DNA of 64,000 nucleotides from an uncultured Draconibacterium sp. (GCF_963677155.1 NZ_OY781884.1:3778501-3842500), one strand, 5' to 3'. Shown: positions 10,701 through 18,990, counted from the stretch's first letter. Made by a program: numbers and translations. Notes: generated from the letters alone by a model not told the origin.

Positions 10701-10931
10701 AAGGACTTGCAGATTGGTTATACGCTTCCATCATCTTTGTTGGATAAATGGGGTATTTCGGGAATTAGGGTGTATGGTCAGGCAACGAATCTGTTTACCA
10801 TAACAGACTACAGTGGTTTGGATCCTGAGCTTTCAAACCCCGATGATGATCCGGATCGTTTGATCGGTGTTGATGAAGGAATTTATCCAACTTCCCGGAT
10901 TTTCATGTTTGGAATTAATATGAACTTTTAA
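7701..10931 (+). CDS. SusC-like TonB-dependent outer membrane transporter
   Basis: This 1076-residue SusC/RagA-type transporter imports oligosaccharides across the outer membrane together with its SusD lipoprotein partner. It has a signal peptide ending SYAQ, then a carboxypeptidase-like regulatory domain (VSGMVTGEDGAPIPGVSI). The typical SusC stretch VDEVVVVGYGTQRK comes next, followed by the plug (RIRGIGSVNNNDPLYVIDG, SSAIYGVRAANGVILVTTKKG). The barrel ends in the terminal aromatic FGINMNF. It sits 23 bases upstream of susD. Given kduID and DUF4861 upstream, a uronate-containing ligand is the likely cargo, which is an inference. Confidence 0.95.
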   Translation: MEKNPLKGFLTFLVCAIFMAFSFGSYAQTSVSGMVTGEDGAPIPGVSIVVDGTTQGTITDIDGNYTLELPDGAEALVYSYIGMLKQVVEIAGQSTINVVMKADVIGVDEVVVVGYGTQRKMTVTGAVSSIDESELRAVPAANAAAKLQGRVAGVTISNDNTPGGEATVRIRGIGSVNNNDPLYVIDGVPTSGGLSQINPNDIETMSVLKDASSSAIYGVRAANGVILVTTKKGKAGKPRISFDARYGVQNAINELDLLNTPEYGELLWLEAKNIGLQQGDNGWGNAQYGYGASPVIPDYIIPAGAMEGEVDESTYSYPSPYKGITRANKVGTNWYDEILEPAPIQEYNISVSGGSEKGTYAFSGGYMSQDGIVKTTGFDRYSLRSNAYAKVTNWLEIGESMGATYTDRTGMGTNNDEGNAISQVYRMQPIIPVYDIMGNYAGTQATTTGNGENPLAVLNRNGDDYNRNFRVLANAYIQLNFTPELSVKSLIGADYSGIREKDRFIKNPEFSEAKPTDILTERYFGTLQYNWINTLNYKKTFDDVHNLNVLLGTESVNWEKDWFDGSRSTFASTEMDYMVLDAGEKDQTANGSFDEWSTFSYFGRINYDYMGKYLAEAVIRRDASSRFSEDNRWGTFPAFSLGWRMSEEAFMNDVAWLDNLKLRFGWGKNGNDNVGGYYNAFTTYRVYNGESYYSVSGSDASTDAGIHKYKLGNPDGKWEASVTTNFGVDVTMFNKMEVNLDVFSRKTTDMLYNQSLPDTYGNLELPAVNIGEMKNTGFDLMVSYRETIGSDLEFNVRANISHYKNEIVKLNENPNEILYGPSLRQNVYTASMTGEPISSFYGYVVDGIFNSWDEVYEHVPYNADSFDGDPYSQPGVFKYRDISGPDGVPDGKITPDDRTVIGSPHPDFTYGLNIDLRYKNWDMTMFFQGSQGNDLINYVNRWIMFNNFSGNRGKDRLYESWTADRYASGAKITQPMAIRDDAVMQKNSSFFIEDGSYLRMKDLQIGYTLPSSLLDKWGISGIRVYGQATNLFTITDYSGLDPELSNPDDDPDRLIGVDEGIYPTSRIFMFGINMNF

Positions 10932-10954
10932 CCACATTTAAATTGAATAGAATT

Positions 10955-12670
10955 ATGAAAAAATTAATATATCTAACAGTTATACTTGTTGTTGGAGTGT
11001 GTTATTCTTGTGGTGATGACTTTTTCAACATCAAACCAAAAGGACAAGCTGCACCAGAATCATTAACAACGAAAACGTATATCGACTATTTGTTAACCGG
11101 AACTTATGCCGTTGTTGATGGCACCCATTTAGGAACAGATGCAACAGTTTGGGCAAGTTCAGTATCAAATTGGGTATGGGGAAGTGTTGCTTCCGATGAT
11201 GCGTATAAAGGTTCGAGTTATGGAGACCAGGCAACTATTAATCCGGTTGAAGGATTTTATGCCGATTCCGATAACGGTTATGTGGACAACCATTGGGAAG
11301 GCTTATACGATGGAGTAGTGCGTGCCAATGATGTTCTTTATTATTTGCCAGGAGCAGAAGGGATGAACGATAACGAAAAATTACTTGTAGAAGCTCAAGC
11401 TAAATTTCTACGGGCACATTTTTATGTTGAATTAACAAAAGTGCACGGTAAAGTTCCTTATATCGATGAAAATACTGAAGAGCCAAAAACTGTAGCTAAT
11501 GATCATCTGCTGTGGCCTGAAATTGAGACTGATATGAAATTTGCAGCTGATAATCTTCCTGATTCGTGGACTGCACTTGGTCGGGCAACCAGTTGGGCTG
11601 CAAAAACTTATCTGGGGCGTATTTATTTGTTGCAAGGTAAATATAACGAAGCCAAAACTGTTTTAGATGACGTTTATACAAACGGTCCATTCGAACTGGT
11701 TGAAAGTTTCGAAGAAAACTACATGATTGCTACGAATAATAACAAAGAGTCGATTTTTGAAATCCAATATGCGTCCAACGATGGAGCCTCCGGTTCGCCA
11801 AACGCAGGTTGGGGAGATGCATTAAACTTTCCTCAGGGATCTGCAGGAATGGGAACCTGTTGTGGTTTCTTTCAGCCTACACATAGCTTGGTTGCTGCCT
11901 ATGCAGTTGGAGAAGATGGTTTGCCAGACTTGAATGATACTTATTCAGCCGACGATATGCTGCCATACGATTCTGATTTAAGTGATGAAAACGATATTAT
12001 GTACGAAGGCCCAGTAGATCCCCGACTGGATCATACCGTTGGTCGTCCGGGAATACCTTATTTGGATTGGGGAATACAACAGGGAGACGCGTGGATTCGT
12101 GATGTTACAAATGGGGGCCCTTATCTGTATAAGAAAAATATGTTTAAACAATCAGAAAAAGGTTTGGCTACTACTACCGGCTGGGCAACAGGGGTAAACC
12201 CGAATAATTTCCGCAAGTTCCGTCTGGCGCATGTAGTATTGTGGTTGGCAGAATGTGAAGCTCAGGTTGGATCTCTTGAAAGAGCAACCAATTTGGTTAA
12301 CGAAATTCGGAACAGAGCTAAAGCATCTAATGTAGTTACTCTGCCAGACGGAAGTCCGGCAGCTAATTATAAAGTTGAACCATATGCCGAAACATTTGCA
12401 TCAAAAGAAGAGGCGATGAAAGCTGTTCAACTTGAATTGAGACTTGAATTTGCAATGGAAGGACTTCGTTTTTACGACTTGGTACGCTGGGGAATTGCTG
12501 CTGAGGTAATGAATAATTACTTGAGTGTTGAAGGAACAAAGATGGCACACCTGGCGGGGAAAACGTTTGTGGCAGATAAAAATGAAAAATGGCCTATTCC
12601 TCAAACTCAACGCGATTTATCCGTTGACGAAACAGGAACTACAGTTCTTGAGCAAACTGAAGGATATTAA
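10955..12670 (+). CDS. SusD/RagB family nutrient-binding outer membrane lipoprotein
   Basis: This 571-residue partner of the preceding SusC caps the transporter and binds glycan. The ATG at 10955 (MKKLIYLTVIL) gives a lipoprotein signal with lipobox Cys in VCYSCGDD. The upstream in-frame TTG at 10943 is less likely. Typical SusD features are an N-terminal TPR-like region (RAHFYVELTKVHGKVPYID) and the C-terminal segment ELRLEFAMEGLRFYDLVRWG. A strong terminator follows at 12689, so the susCD unit ends here. Confidence 0.95.
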   Translation: MKKLIYLTVILVVGVCYSCGDDFFNIKPKGQAAPESLTTKTYIDYLLTGTYAVVDGTHLGTDATVWASSVSNWVWGSVASDDAYKGSSYGDQATINPVEGFYADSDNGYVDNHWEGLYDGVVRANDVLYYLPGAEGMNDNEKLLVEAQAKFLRAHFYVELTKVHGKVPYIDENTEEPKTVANDHLLWPEIETDMKFAADNLPDSWTALGRATSWAAKTYLGRIYLLQGKYNEAKTVLDDVYTNGPFELVESFEENYMIATNNNKESIFEIQYASNDGASGSPNAGWGDALNFPQGSAGMGTCCGFFQPTHSLVAAYAVGEDGLPDLNDTYSADDMLPYDSDLSDENDIMYEGPVDPRLDHTVGRPGIPYLDWGIQQGDAWIRDVTNGGPYLYKKNMFKQSEKGLATTTGWATGVNPNNFRKFRLAHVVLWLAECEAQVGSLERATNLVNEIRNRAKASNVVTLPDGSPAANYKVEPYAETFASKEEAMKAVQLELRLEFAMEGLRFYDLVRWGIAAEVMNNYLSVEGTKMAHLAGKTFVADKNEKWPIPQTQRDLSVDETGTTVLEQTEGY

Positions 12671-12688
12671 TTCTGTTATTTTACAGAA

Positions 12689-12725
12689 GAGAGTTGCCAT
12701 TATAATGGCAACTCTCTTTTTATTT
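12689..12725 (+). terminator. intrinsic terminator after susD
   Basis: GAGAGTTGCCATTA is followed directly by its perfect complement TAATGGCAACTCTC (12689-12716), then a T-rich run. This is a classic rho-independent terminator. Confidence 0.85.
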
Positions 12726-12739
12726 TTCAAAATTTTCTG

Positions 12740-13165
12740 ATGAACGTGATCTATAAAATATACAAGTGTCTTATAAGCTTTGGAATAATTCTGTTTTTCA
12801 TTAGTTGTTCTTCATTTAGCTCGAATAAAGGAGAAACGAAACATTTTGAAATTAATCAGGAAATTGAAGAAACAATTACCTACGAGCTAGGGATACTTAA
12901 AATGAATGATGAGAAAGAACTGAAATTGATTCTTAAAAATCAATTAGCAAAACCTGTAATAATAAATGATATTCGTGGGTTTTGTGGTTGTACGATTCCT
13001 TCATTCTCAAAAGAACCTGTTTTACCAGGAAAATCATCCGAAGTGCTTATCGTTTTTCAGGCGCACCAAACCGGAATTTTCAATAAAGAATTAAGAATGT
13101 ATTTAAGCACTCGGAAAAAGCCGGTTAATATAATTTTTAACGGAGAAATTAAGAGTCTCCAGTAA
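12740..13165 (+). CDS. DUF1573 domain lipoprotein
   Basis: The 141-residue protein has a lipoprotein signal (GIILFFISCSS) and an immunoglobulin-like DUF1573 domain. That domain carries the family signature DIRGFCGCTIP and the KPVLPGKSSEV-type turn (here EPVLPGKSSEVLIVF). The function of DUF1573 is unknown. The gene starts 69 bases after susD but behind a strong terminator, so it is probably a separate transcript. Its own terminator lies at 13225. Confidence 0.82.
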   Translation: MNVIYKIYKCLISFGIILFFISCSSFSSNKGETKHFEINQEIEETITYELGILKMNDEKELKLILKNQLAKPVIINDIRGFCGCTIPSFSKEPVLPGKSSEVLIVFQAHQTGIFNKELRMYLSTRKKPVNIIFNGEIKSLQ

Positions 13166-13224
13166 TACTATATTCGGTCGGTATTTCAGAGCTTGGTTAA
13201 TAAATGGAGATTTGGTTTGAAATT

Positions 13225-13254
13225 AAAGAGGGGCTGCATAGTCCCTCTTTTTAT
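13225..13254 (+). terminator. intrinsic terminator after the DUF1573 gene
   Basis: AAAGAGGG (13225-13232) pairs with CCCTCTTT (13243-13250), with a 10-base loop and a following T run. Confidence 0.75.
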
Positions 13255-13354
13255 GTTTGCAGAAAAGAAAACTTCATCTATCTTTAGATGCCAAACTTAT
13301 GATGCACAATTTTTAACAGAATTTATTTACTAGAATCAAAATTCAATTGGCAGA

Positions 13355-14587
13355 ATGGCACTGAATTATCTTTTCATTTTCTTTTTTGTAGTCGCATTTG
13401 TAATAGCCCTGGTAAAGCTTATTTTTCTGGGAGATACACAGGTTTTTACAGAAATGGTGCAGGCCACTTTCGATATGGCAAAAACCGGTTTCGAAATATC
13501 GCTGGGATTAACCGGTGTGCTTACCTTATGGATGGGGATTATGAAGATAGGGGAGAAAGGCGGAATTGTGCATGTGTTTTCGAAAGTAATTGGTCCGTTT
13601 TTTAATAAACTATTTCCGGAGCTGGGGAAAGAACATCCGGCACATGGTTCAATTCTAATGAATATTGCGGCCAATATGCTAAACCTCGACAATGCCGCAA
13701 CGCCAATGGGCTTGCAGGCCATGAAAGAAATGCAGGAAACCAATCCTGATAAAAAAACGGCATCGAATGCACAAATTATGTTTTTGGTGCTGAATACTTC
13801 GGGGCTTACACTACTGCCCATAAGTATTATGGTTTATCGTGCCCAACTGGGTGCAGTAAATCCATCTGATATATTTATTCCGATTCTGCTCGCTACTTAT
13901 TTCTCCACTATTGCCGGGCTAATTTCGGTAGCCATCTACCAAAAAATAAATCTACTTGACAAGACCATTTTAGCTTATCTCGGTGGATTAACAGCCATTA
14001 TTGTGGGTATCATCTGGTATTTCTCAACGCTCGATAAAGATGCCATAACGCAGGTATCGAATGTGGCCAGTAATTTTATTCTGTTTACAGTGATTGTGGC
14101 CTTTATTCTTATGGCCTTGTTTCGCAAAGTGAACGTTTACGAGGCTTTTATCGAGGGGGCAAAAGATGGTTTTAAAACAGCAGTGAAAATTATTCCTTAC
14201 CTGGTAGCTATTTTGGTTGCCATTGGTGTGTTCCGTGCATCGGGAGCAATGGATTGGGTGGTTGCTGGTGTAACCTGGGCTTTCGAGCAAATGGGAGTAA
14301 ATGCCGATTTTACCCCGGCTTTACCTACCGCTTTAATGAAACCTTTGAGTGGAAGTGGTGCCCGCGGAATGATGGTGGACGCCATGACAACCTATGGTGC
14401 CGACTCGTTTGTGGGCCGCGTGGCAAGTACCGTGCAGGGAGCTACTGATACTACTTTTTATATTCTCGCTGTGTATTTTGGGGCCGTTGGAATAAAGAAT
14501 ACCCGCTACGCTGTAATTTGTGGTTTAATTGCCGATTTTACCGGTATTATCGCATCTATTTTACTGGCTTATTTATTCTTCTATTAG
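13355..14587 (+). CDS. SpmA/SpmB-like nucleoside-recognition membrane protein (fused)
   Basis: This 410-residue polytopic membrane protein has two tandem Gate/nucleoside-recognition halves. The first resembles spore maturation protein SpmA (NIAANMLNLDNAATPMGLQAM, residues about 105-125). The second resembles SpmB (TALMKPLSGSGARGM, ADSFVGRVASTVQGATDTTFY). In Bacteroidota the two are commonly fused, and sporulation is not implied. The transported or sensed molecule is unknown. The gene stands alone and is convergent with the next minus-strand unit. Confidence 0.85.
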   Translation: MALNYLFIFFFVVAFVIALVKLIFLGDTQVFTEMVQATFDMAKTGFEISLGLTGVLTLWMGIMKIGEKGGIVHVFSKVIGPFFNKLFPELGKEHPAHGSILMNIAANMLNLDNAATPMGLQAMKEMQETNPDKKTASNAQIMFLVLNTSGLTLLPISIMVYRAQLGAVNPSDIFIPILLATYFSTIAGLISVAIYQKINLLDKTILAYLGGLTAIIVGIIWYFSTLDKDAITQVSNVASNFILFTVIVAFILMALFRKVNVYEAFIEGAKDGFKTAVKIIPYLVAILVAIGVFRASGAMDWVVAGVTWAFEQMGVNADFTPALPTALMKPLSGSGARGMMVDAMTTYGADSFVGRVASTVQGATDTTFYILAVYFGAVGIKNTRYAVICGLIADFTGIIASILLAYLFFY

Positions 14588-14592
14588 TTCAA

Positions 14593-15005
14593 TTAAACAT
14601 CCACTGAATCATATACCACAACCTTGCTCCAAAAGTGCTGGTTCTCCTCTACAAATTTCAGATGAATCGGATCAATCTGGTACGAATCCTGGTCGGCCTG
14701 GTTATCGAACATTGCCATATACGACACCGAATACGAATGATCCACCACATCGCGGTCTTCTGTAGATGCCGGAAAACCAATGTGGCTCAGTTTTATGGTT
14801 TTTACTTTTGTGAGTTGGTTCAACGCCTCAGCCAGTTGGTTTTTATGTGTTTCGTTATCGGGTTCTTTTAACCAGAAAAACACATGGTGTATTAACGCGC
14901 CTTTAAGTTTTACCTAGCGGGCAATGGCATTTTTAGTAAGGGAAGCAATCCGGTAAGTGCTGTGCTTGCAACTAGTTTTTTAACGAAGGATCTTCTGTTT
15001 TTCAT
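14593..15005 (-). pseudogene. Dabb (stress-responsive A/B barrel) protein with disrupted Tat leader
   Basis: The 3' part encodes a Dabb-type ferredoxin-like barrel (VFFWLKEP, SHIGFPASTEDRDVVDHSYSVSY, DPIHLKFVEENQHFW) of about 96 residues readable from a GTG at 14883. The ATG at 15005, one base after the kdsA stop, opens a twin-arginine leader (MKNRRSFVKKLVASTALTG) that runs into a stop. The barrel frame continues upstream as LTKNAIAR, then TAG, then VKLKGALIHH. One lost base plus a nonsense codon therefore separate leader and barrel. A cytoplasmic product from the GTG would lack the first beta strand, so loss of function is likely. Sequencing error is the alternative. Confidence 0.7.
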
Positions 15006-15006
15006 G

Positions 15007-15825
15007 TTACAGTTTATTAACGGTTTGTTTTAAAAGAACCAGTTTGGTAAGCAGCGGCTCCAGGAGGTCGAGGCGCAACATATTTGCACCATCCGATTTT
15101 GCTTCGGCTGGGTTAGGATGTGTTTCGATAAAAATCCCATCGGCGCCAACAGCGATTCCTGCGCGAGCAACGGTTTCTATTAATTTAGGTTTGCCGCCGG
15201 TAACTCCGCTGGCCTGGTTGGGTTGTTGCAACGAATGGGTAATATCCAGAACAACCGGAACATTCATTTCTTTCATTACCGGAATTCCGCGATAATCCAC
15301 CACCAAATCCTGGTATCCAAATGTTGTTCCTCTTTCAGTAAGGGCAATATTATTGTTGCCGCTTTCGCGCACTTTGTTTACTGCAAATTGCATGGCATCG
15401 GCCGACAAGAACTGTCCTTTTTTGATATTTACCACTTTCCCGGTATTGGCAGCAGCCACTAAAATATCGGTTTGGCGGCATAAAAATGCCGGTATCTGAA
15501 GCACATCAACATATTCGGCAGCCATGGCAGCTTCTTCAGCTGTGTGGATATCAGTCACCACCGGAATATCGAAAGTTTCACGTACTTTTTTTAGAATCTT
15601 CAATGCTTTTTCGTCGCCAATTCCTGCAAACGAATCGAGGCGAGAACGGTTGGCTTTACGGTACGAGCCTTTGAAAATATATGGGATCTTTAATTTTTCG
15701 GTAATGGCAACCACTTTTTCGGCAATTTCCATTGCCATAGTTTCGCTTTCAATGGCGCATGGGCCGGCCATTAAAAAAAAGTTGCCGCTATCGGTATTTT
15801 TAAGTTTATCTATTTGTGGTATCAT
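15007..15825 (-). CDS. kdsA: 3-deoxy-8-phosphooctulonate synthase KdsA
   Basis: KdsA condenses arabinose 5-phosphate with phosphoenolpyruvate to make KDO-8-phosphate for lipopolysaccharide. The start at 15825 (MIPQIDKLKN) gives 272 residues, near the family length; an in-frame extension to 15927 adds an unlikely leader. Family motifs are FFLMAGPCAIES, KGSYRKANRSR, VTDIHT, LQIPAFLCRQTD, KKGQF, ERGTTFGY, DITHSLQQP and IETHPNP. The downstream Dabb gene begins one base after its stop, so the two were translationally coupled. Confidence 0.95.
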   Translation of the reverse strand: MIPQIDKLKNTDSGNFFLMAGPCAIESETMAMEIAEKVVAITEKLKIPYIFKGSYRKANRSRLDSFAGIGDEKALKILKKVRETFDIPVVTDIHTAEEAAMAAEYVDVLQIPAFLCRQTDILVAAANTGKVVNIKKGQFLSADAMQFAVNKVRESGNNNIALTERGTTFGYQDLVVDYRGIPVMKEMNVPVVLDITHSLQQPNQASGVTGGKPKLIETVARAGIAVGADGIFIETHPNPAEAKSDGANMLRLDLLEPLLTKLVLLKQTVNKL

Positions 15826-15927
15826 GGTATTACTTTTTGCGATAAAAGTAATAAGAATGTTTGGGTTATGATTGAGGTAGGTATATAAAACACAAATGGG
15901 AACTACTCTGTTACGAATAGCTCCCAT

Positions 15928-16312
15928 TCACTTTCTAGTAACCGAAGTTACTTTTGGTGCCAGGCTACGGTTATTACGACCGGCATCGGCTTTTTCTTTC
16001 GAATCGGCTTGTGCCTTTACTTTCCGGCTTTGCTTTCTACGGCTCAGCCTTCCGGTTGCTCTTTCGGTAATCGCGCTTACCTTCCTGAACGAAGTGTCTG
16101 TCAGTGTATTCAGATAATCCCTAAGGATGCCCCTTTTCCAATCAACGGGTTTGAGTTACCTCATTTTCGTTGTGCAGTTTCGCAGCTAAGACCTTGGTCT
16201 TTTTACTTCCTGCCTGATGACTCAATCTTGAAAGAACTTCTGGAACTTCTTTCAGATGATTGCCCGAACTTTGATACTCCAGAATATCGCGTTCAAACTT
16301 CAGCTTTTTCAT
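15928..16312 (-). pseudogene. unknown small basic protein gene, apparently frameshifted
   Basis: An ATG at 16312 opens a 56-codon frame (16142-16312: MKKLKFERDILEYQSSGNHL and on to NEVTQTR, then TGA). From there the +1 frame is open for about 72 codons to a TGA at 15928, with coding-like content (DWKRGILRDYLNTLTDTSF and a Lys/Arg-rich tail). Joined, they would make one basic protein of about 127 residues. I do not recognise the family. The junction reads CGT TGA T, so either a real mutation, a sequencing error or a programmed +1 shift at a weak stop is possible. A good promoter lies upstream at 16416. Confidence 0.4.
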
Positions 16313-16415
16313 TGTGCCGCCCCGAAGGGAGGGATGAAATGGTTCCGGTTTCAGCTAAGAAACTTTCTCCGTTTCCACAATTTCCAAGCAGCCTTTTATC
16401 GCTCACCTGATAGAT

Positions 16416-16446
16416 CAAATATACAGCTAAAAATGAAAAATGCAAG
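16416..16446 (-). promoter_or_regulatory. Bacteroidota-type promoter upstream of the unknown small gene
   Basis: On the minus strand TATATTTG (16416-16423) matches TAnnTTTG, with CTTG at 16443-16446 and a 19-base gap to the TTG core. It is about 100 bases upstream of the ATG at 16312. The leader between them contains a CCCTTCGGGG tetraloop hairpin. Confidence 0.5.
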
Positions 16447-16538
16447 TGATTTTCAGTCGTTTATATCCACTGTGAATTAACCGTGGTTATTAACAATTGT
16501 TAATAAGGTCGTTTAGTCTCTTATTTGTGTTTTTCCGG

Positions 16539-17675
16539 TTAGGATAAACGATTTTTAAAATCTTTGTAGCTGAATTTCCGGACGATGTTTAGTTGCTCAT
16601 CTTTTGTCCAAATGGCAATTGATGGATGATTAACACCGTTAAACATCGTGGTTTTTACCATGGTGTAATGAATCATATCAAGAAATACGATTTTCTCGCC
16701 AATTTGCAGCTCGCGGCCAAAATCGTAAGCTTCCATAAAATCACCTGCCAGACAACTGCCGCCTCCCAACCTATACAGGTAACGGCTTTCTTCTGTTGGA
16801 TCTTGTGCCCCGATTATTTTCGGGCGATACGGCATTTCAAGCGTGTCGGGCATGTGGGCAGTAAATGAAACATCGAGAATCGCTGTTTTAACGCCCTGGT
16901 GTTCCACAATATCCTGAATTGTTGAAACCAAAACGCCCGTTTCCCAGGCAATGGCACTTCCGGGTTCCAAAATTACTTTTACGTCGTATTTTTTTCTGAA
17001 ATCCTTTAGCAGTTTTATGAGGTGTTGATGGTTGTAGCCTTCCCGCGTCATAAGGTGGCCGCCGCCCATGTTCACCCATTTTACCCGATGCAGGTATTTA
17101 CTGTATTTGTTTTCGAGGTTCTTAAGTACTTTTTCCAGGCTGAATGAATCCGATTCGCACAACACATGAAAATGAATACCTTCAATTTCTTCAGGCAATT
17201 CATCCGGTATTTCATTGCTGCCAATTCCCAGACGCGAGCCTGGTGCACTTGGATTGTATAGATCGGTACCCACATCAGAATATTCAGGATTTATCCGAAT
17301 ACCACAAGAAATTTTATGATCGGCTGTTCGTGTGCGTTGGTAATACTTTTCAAACTGCTTGACAGAATTAAAAACAATATGGTCGCTGTAGCTCATTAAC
17401 TCATCAAATTCATGATCGAGGTAAACCGGCGAATAAAGATGCGCGCGGGTTTTCATTTCCTCGAAACACAAACGCGCTTCGTATAATGAACTGGCTGTTG
17501 CGCCTTTTAGATATTCGCGCACAATAGGAAATGCACTCCACATGGCAAATCCTTTAAATGCAAGGATAATCTCAATTCCGGCTTTCTGCTGAACGGTATT
17601 GATCAGCTCCAGGTTTTTACGAAGCAATTTTTCATCGAGCACAAATGCCGGCGATGGTATTTCTTGATAATTCAA
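16539..17675 (-). CDS. nspC: carboxynorspermidine/carboxyspermidine decarboxylase
   Basis: This 378-residue PLP enzyme of the alanine racemase-like fold III removes CO2 from carboxyspermidine to give spermidine. The PLP lysine is Lys41 in ILAFKGFAMWS. Other family features are HFHVLCESDSF, NMGGGHLMTREGY, EPGSAIAW and GGGSCLAGDFMEAYDFGR. It follows the carboxyspermidine dehydrogenase gene on the same strand, separated by a hairpin that may partly terminate transcription. The start at 17675 (MNYQEIPSPAFVLDE) fits the family. Confidence 0.93.
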   Translation of the reverse strand: MNYQEIPSPAFVLDEKLLRKNLELINTVQQKAGIEIILAFKGFAMWSAFPIVREYLKGATASSLYEARLCFEEMKTRAHLYSPVYLDHEFDELMSYSDHIVFNSVKQFEKYYQRTRTADHKISCGIRINPEYSDVGTDLYNPSAPGSRLGIGSNEIPDELPEEIEGIHFHVLCESDSFSLEKVLKNLENKYSKYLHRVKWVNMGGGHLMTREGYNHQHLIKLLKDFRKKYDVKVILEPGSAIAWETGVLVSTIQDIVEHQGVKTAILDVSFTAHMPDTLEMPYRPKIIGAQDPTEESRYLYRLGGGSCLAGDFMEAYDFGRELQIGEKIVFLDMIHYTMVKTTMFNGVNHPSIAIWTKDEQLNIVRKFSYKDFKNRLS

Positions 17676-17696
17676 AGTTTTTATTTTTTGCAGTTA

Positions 17697-17728
17697 AATT
17701 AAAAGCCCCAAGTTATTAACCCGGGGCT
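17697..17728 (-). terminator. hairpin with T run between the polyamine dehydrogenase and nspC
   Basis: On the minus strand AGCCCC (17723-17728) and GGGGCT (17704-17709) pair around an imperfect GTTA/TAAC inner stem. TTTTAATTT follows. It lies 17 bases after the dehydrogenase stop and may attenuate read-through into nspC. Confidence 0.6.
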
Positions 17729-17744
17729 CGAAGAAAGTATGTTG

Positions 17745-18938
17745 TTATACTTCAAGATCGCCATTAATCTCTTCGTTCCACGGCAAACCATGTTCGCCAA
17801 TTTTCTCCATAAATGGATCAGGATCGAATTCTTCAACGTTAAATACGCCTTTGCCCTGCCATTTTCCGGTAAGCACCATCATAGCACCCAACATAGCCGG
17901 AACACCTGTGGTGTAAGAAACACCCTGAGTACCGGTTTCTTCAAAAGCTTTTTGATGGCTGCAGTTGTTCCACACATAGTAGGATTTTTCTTCGCCGTCT
18001 TTTACGCCTTTAATGCGGCACCCGATAGATGTTTCTCCGGTATAATTATCGCCCAAATCTCCCGGGTTGGGAAGTACCTCTTTTAGGAACTCTAACGGAA
18101 TAATATCAATACCTTTGTATTTTACCGGATCAATGCGGCTCATTCCAATATTTTCGATCACACGCAGGTGAGTCAGGTATTCCTGTCCGAAAGTCATCCA
18201 GAAACGGGCGCGCTTCAAGCTTGGGAAGTTTTTTGTCAGCGATTCCAGCTCTTCATGATAAAGAACGTATGAGTCTCTGGCTCCGATATTGGGGTAGTTC
18301 AGCGCTTTTTTAATTTCAAACGGTTGGGTTTCCACCCATTGGCCGTTTTCCCAGTAGCGTCCGTTTTGAGTAATTTCACGAATATTAATTTCAGGATTAA
18401 AATTGGTAGCAAAAGCTTTTCCGTGGTCGCCGCCGTTGCAATCTACAATATCAAGGTAGTGCATTTCATCAAAATGATGTTTGGCTGCATACGCGGTGTA
18501 AATACTGGTTACGCCCGGGTCGAATCCGCAACCCAGCACTGCCATTATGCCTTTTTCTTTAAACCGATCGTGGTAAGCCCACTGCCAGCTGTATTCAAAT
18601 TTAGCTTCATCTTTTGGTTCGTAGTTGGCTGTATCGAGGTAATTTACGCCGGTTTCGAGGCAAGCATCCATAATGGGAAGATCCTGGTAGGGAAGCGCCA
18701 CATTTATAACCAATTCCGGTTGAAACTCCTTAATCAGAGCAACGGTATCGGCAACATTATCGGCATTTAACGAGGCCGTTTTTATTCTTCCTTTACCAAC
18801 TTCTTTTGCAATTACATCGCATTTTGAGACGGTACGGCTGGCCAATAAAATTTCTGAAAAAACTTCAGAGTTATCAGCACACTTGCTGGCAACCACCCGG
18901 CCAACACCACCAGCTCCAATTATTAAAACTTTACTCAT
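17745..18938 (-). CDS. carboxynorspermidine/carboxyspermidine dehydrogenase (saccharopine dehydrogenase family)
   Basis: The 397-residue enzyme joins putrescine and aspartate semialdehyde with NADPH to make carboxyspermidine. It belongs to the saccharopine dehydrogenase family: N-terminal Rossmann motif VLIIGAGGVGRVVA, then NVALPYQDLPIMDAC, GVNYLDTANYEP and GCGFDPGVTSIY. It differs from the two saccharopine reductase-like genes near 26-36 kb, and its neighbours nspC, agmatinase and arginine decarboxylase fix the role. The ATG at 18938 (MSKVLIIGAG) is preferred over the in-frame TTG at 18950. Confidence 0.92.
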   Translation of the reverse strand: MSKVLIIGAGGVGRVVASKCADNSEVFSEILLASRTVSKCDVIAKEVGKGRIKTASLNADNVADTVALIKEFQPELVINVALPYQDLPIMDACLETGVNYLDTANYEPKDEAKFEYSWQWAYHDRFKEKGIMAVLGCGFDPGVTSIYTAYAAKHHFDEMHYLDIVDCNGGDHGKAFATNFNPEINIREITQNGRYWENGQWVETQPFEIKKALNYPNIGARDSYVLYHEELESLTKNFPSLKRARFWMTFGQEYLTHLRVIENIGMSRIDPVKYKGIDIIPLEFLKEVLPNPGDLGDNYTGETSIGCRIKGVKDGEEKSYYVWNNCSHQKAFEETGTQGVSYTTGVPAMLGAMMVLTGKWQGKGVFNVEEFDPDPFMEKIGEHGLPWNEEINGDLEV

Positions 18939-18990
18939 TTTCTTAATCAATCAATTTAATTCACTAACATAAAACATATTCACTTGAATA

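Noticed and set aside
16009-16410. A 133-codon plus-strand frame
   Set aside because: It is antisense to the better-supported minus-strand frames and promoter at 15928-16446. Its composition (many Pro, Ser, Cys and Leu) is that of a shadow frame.
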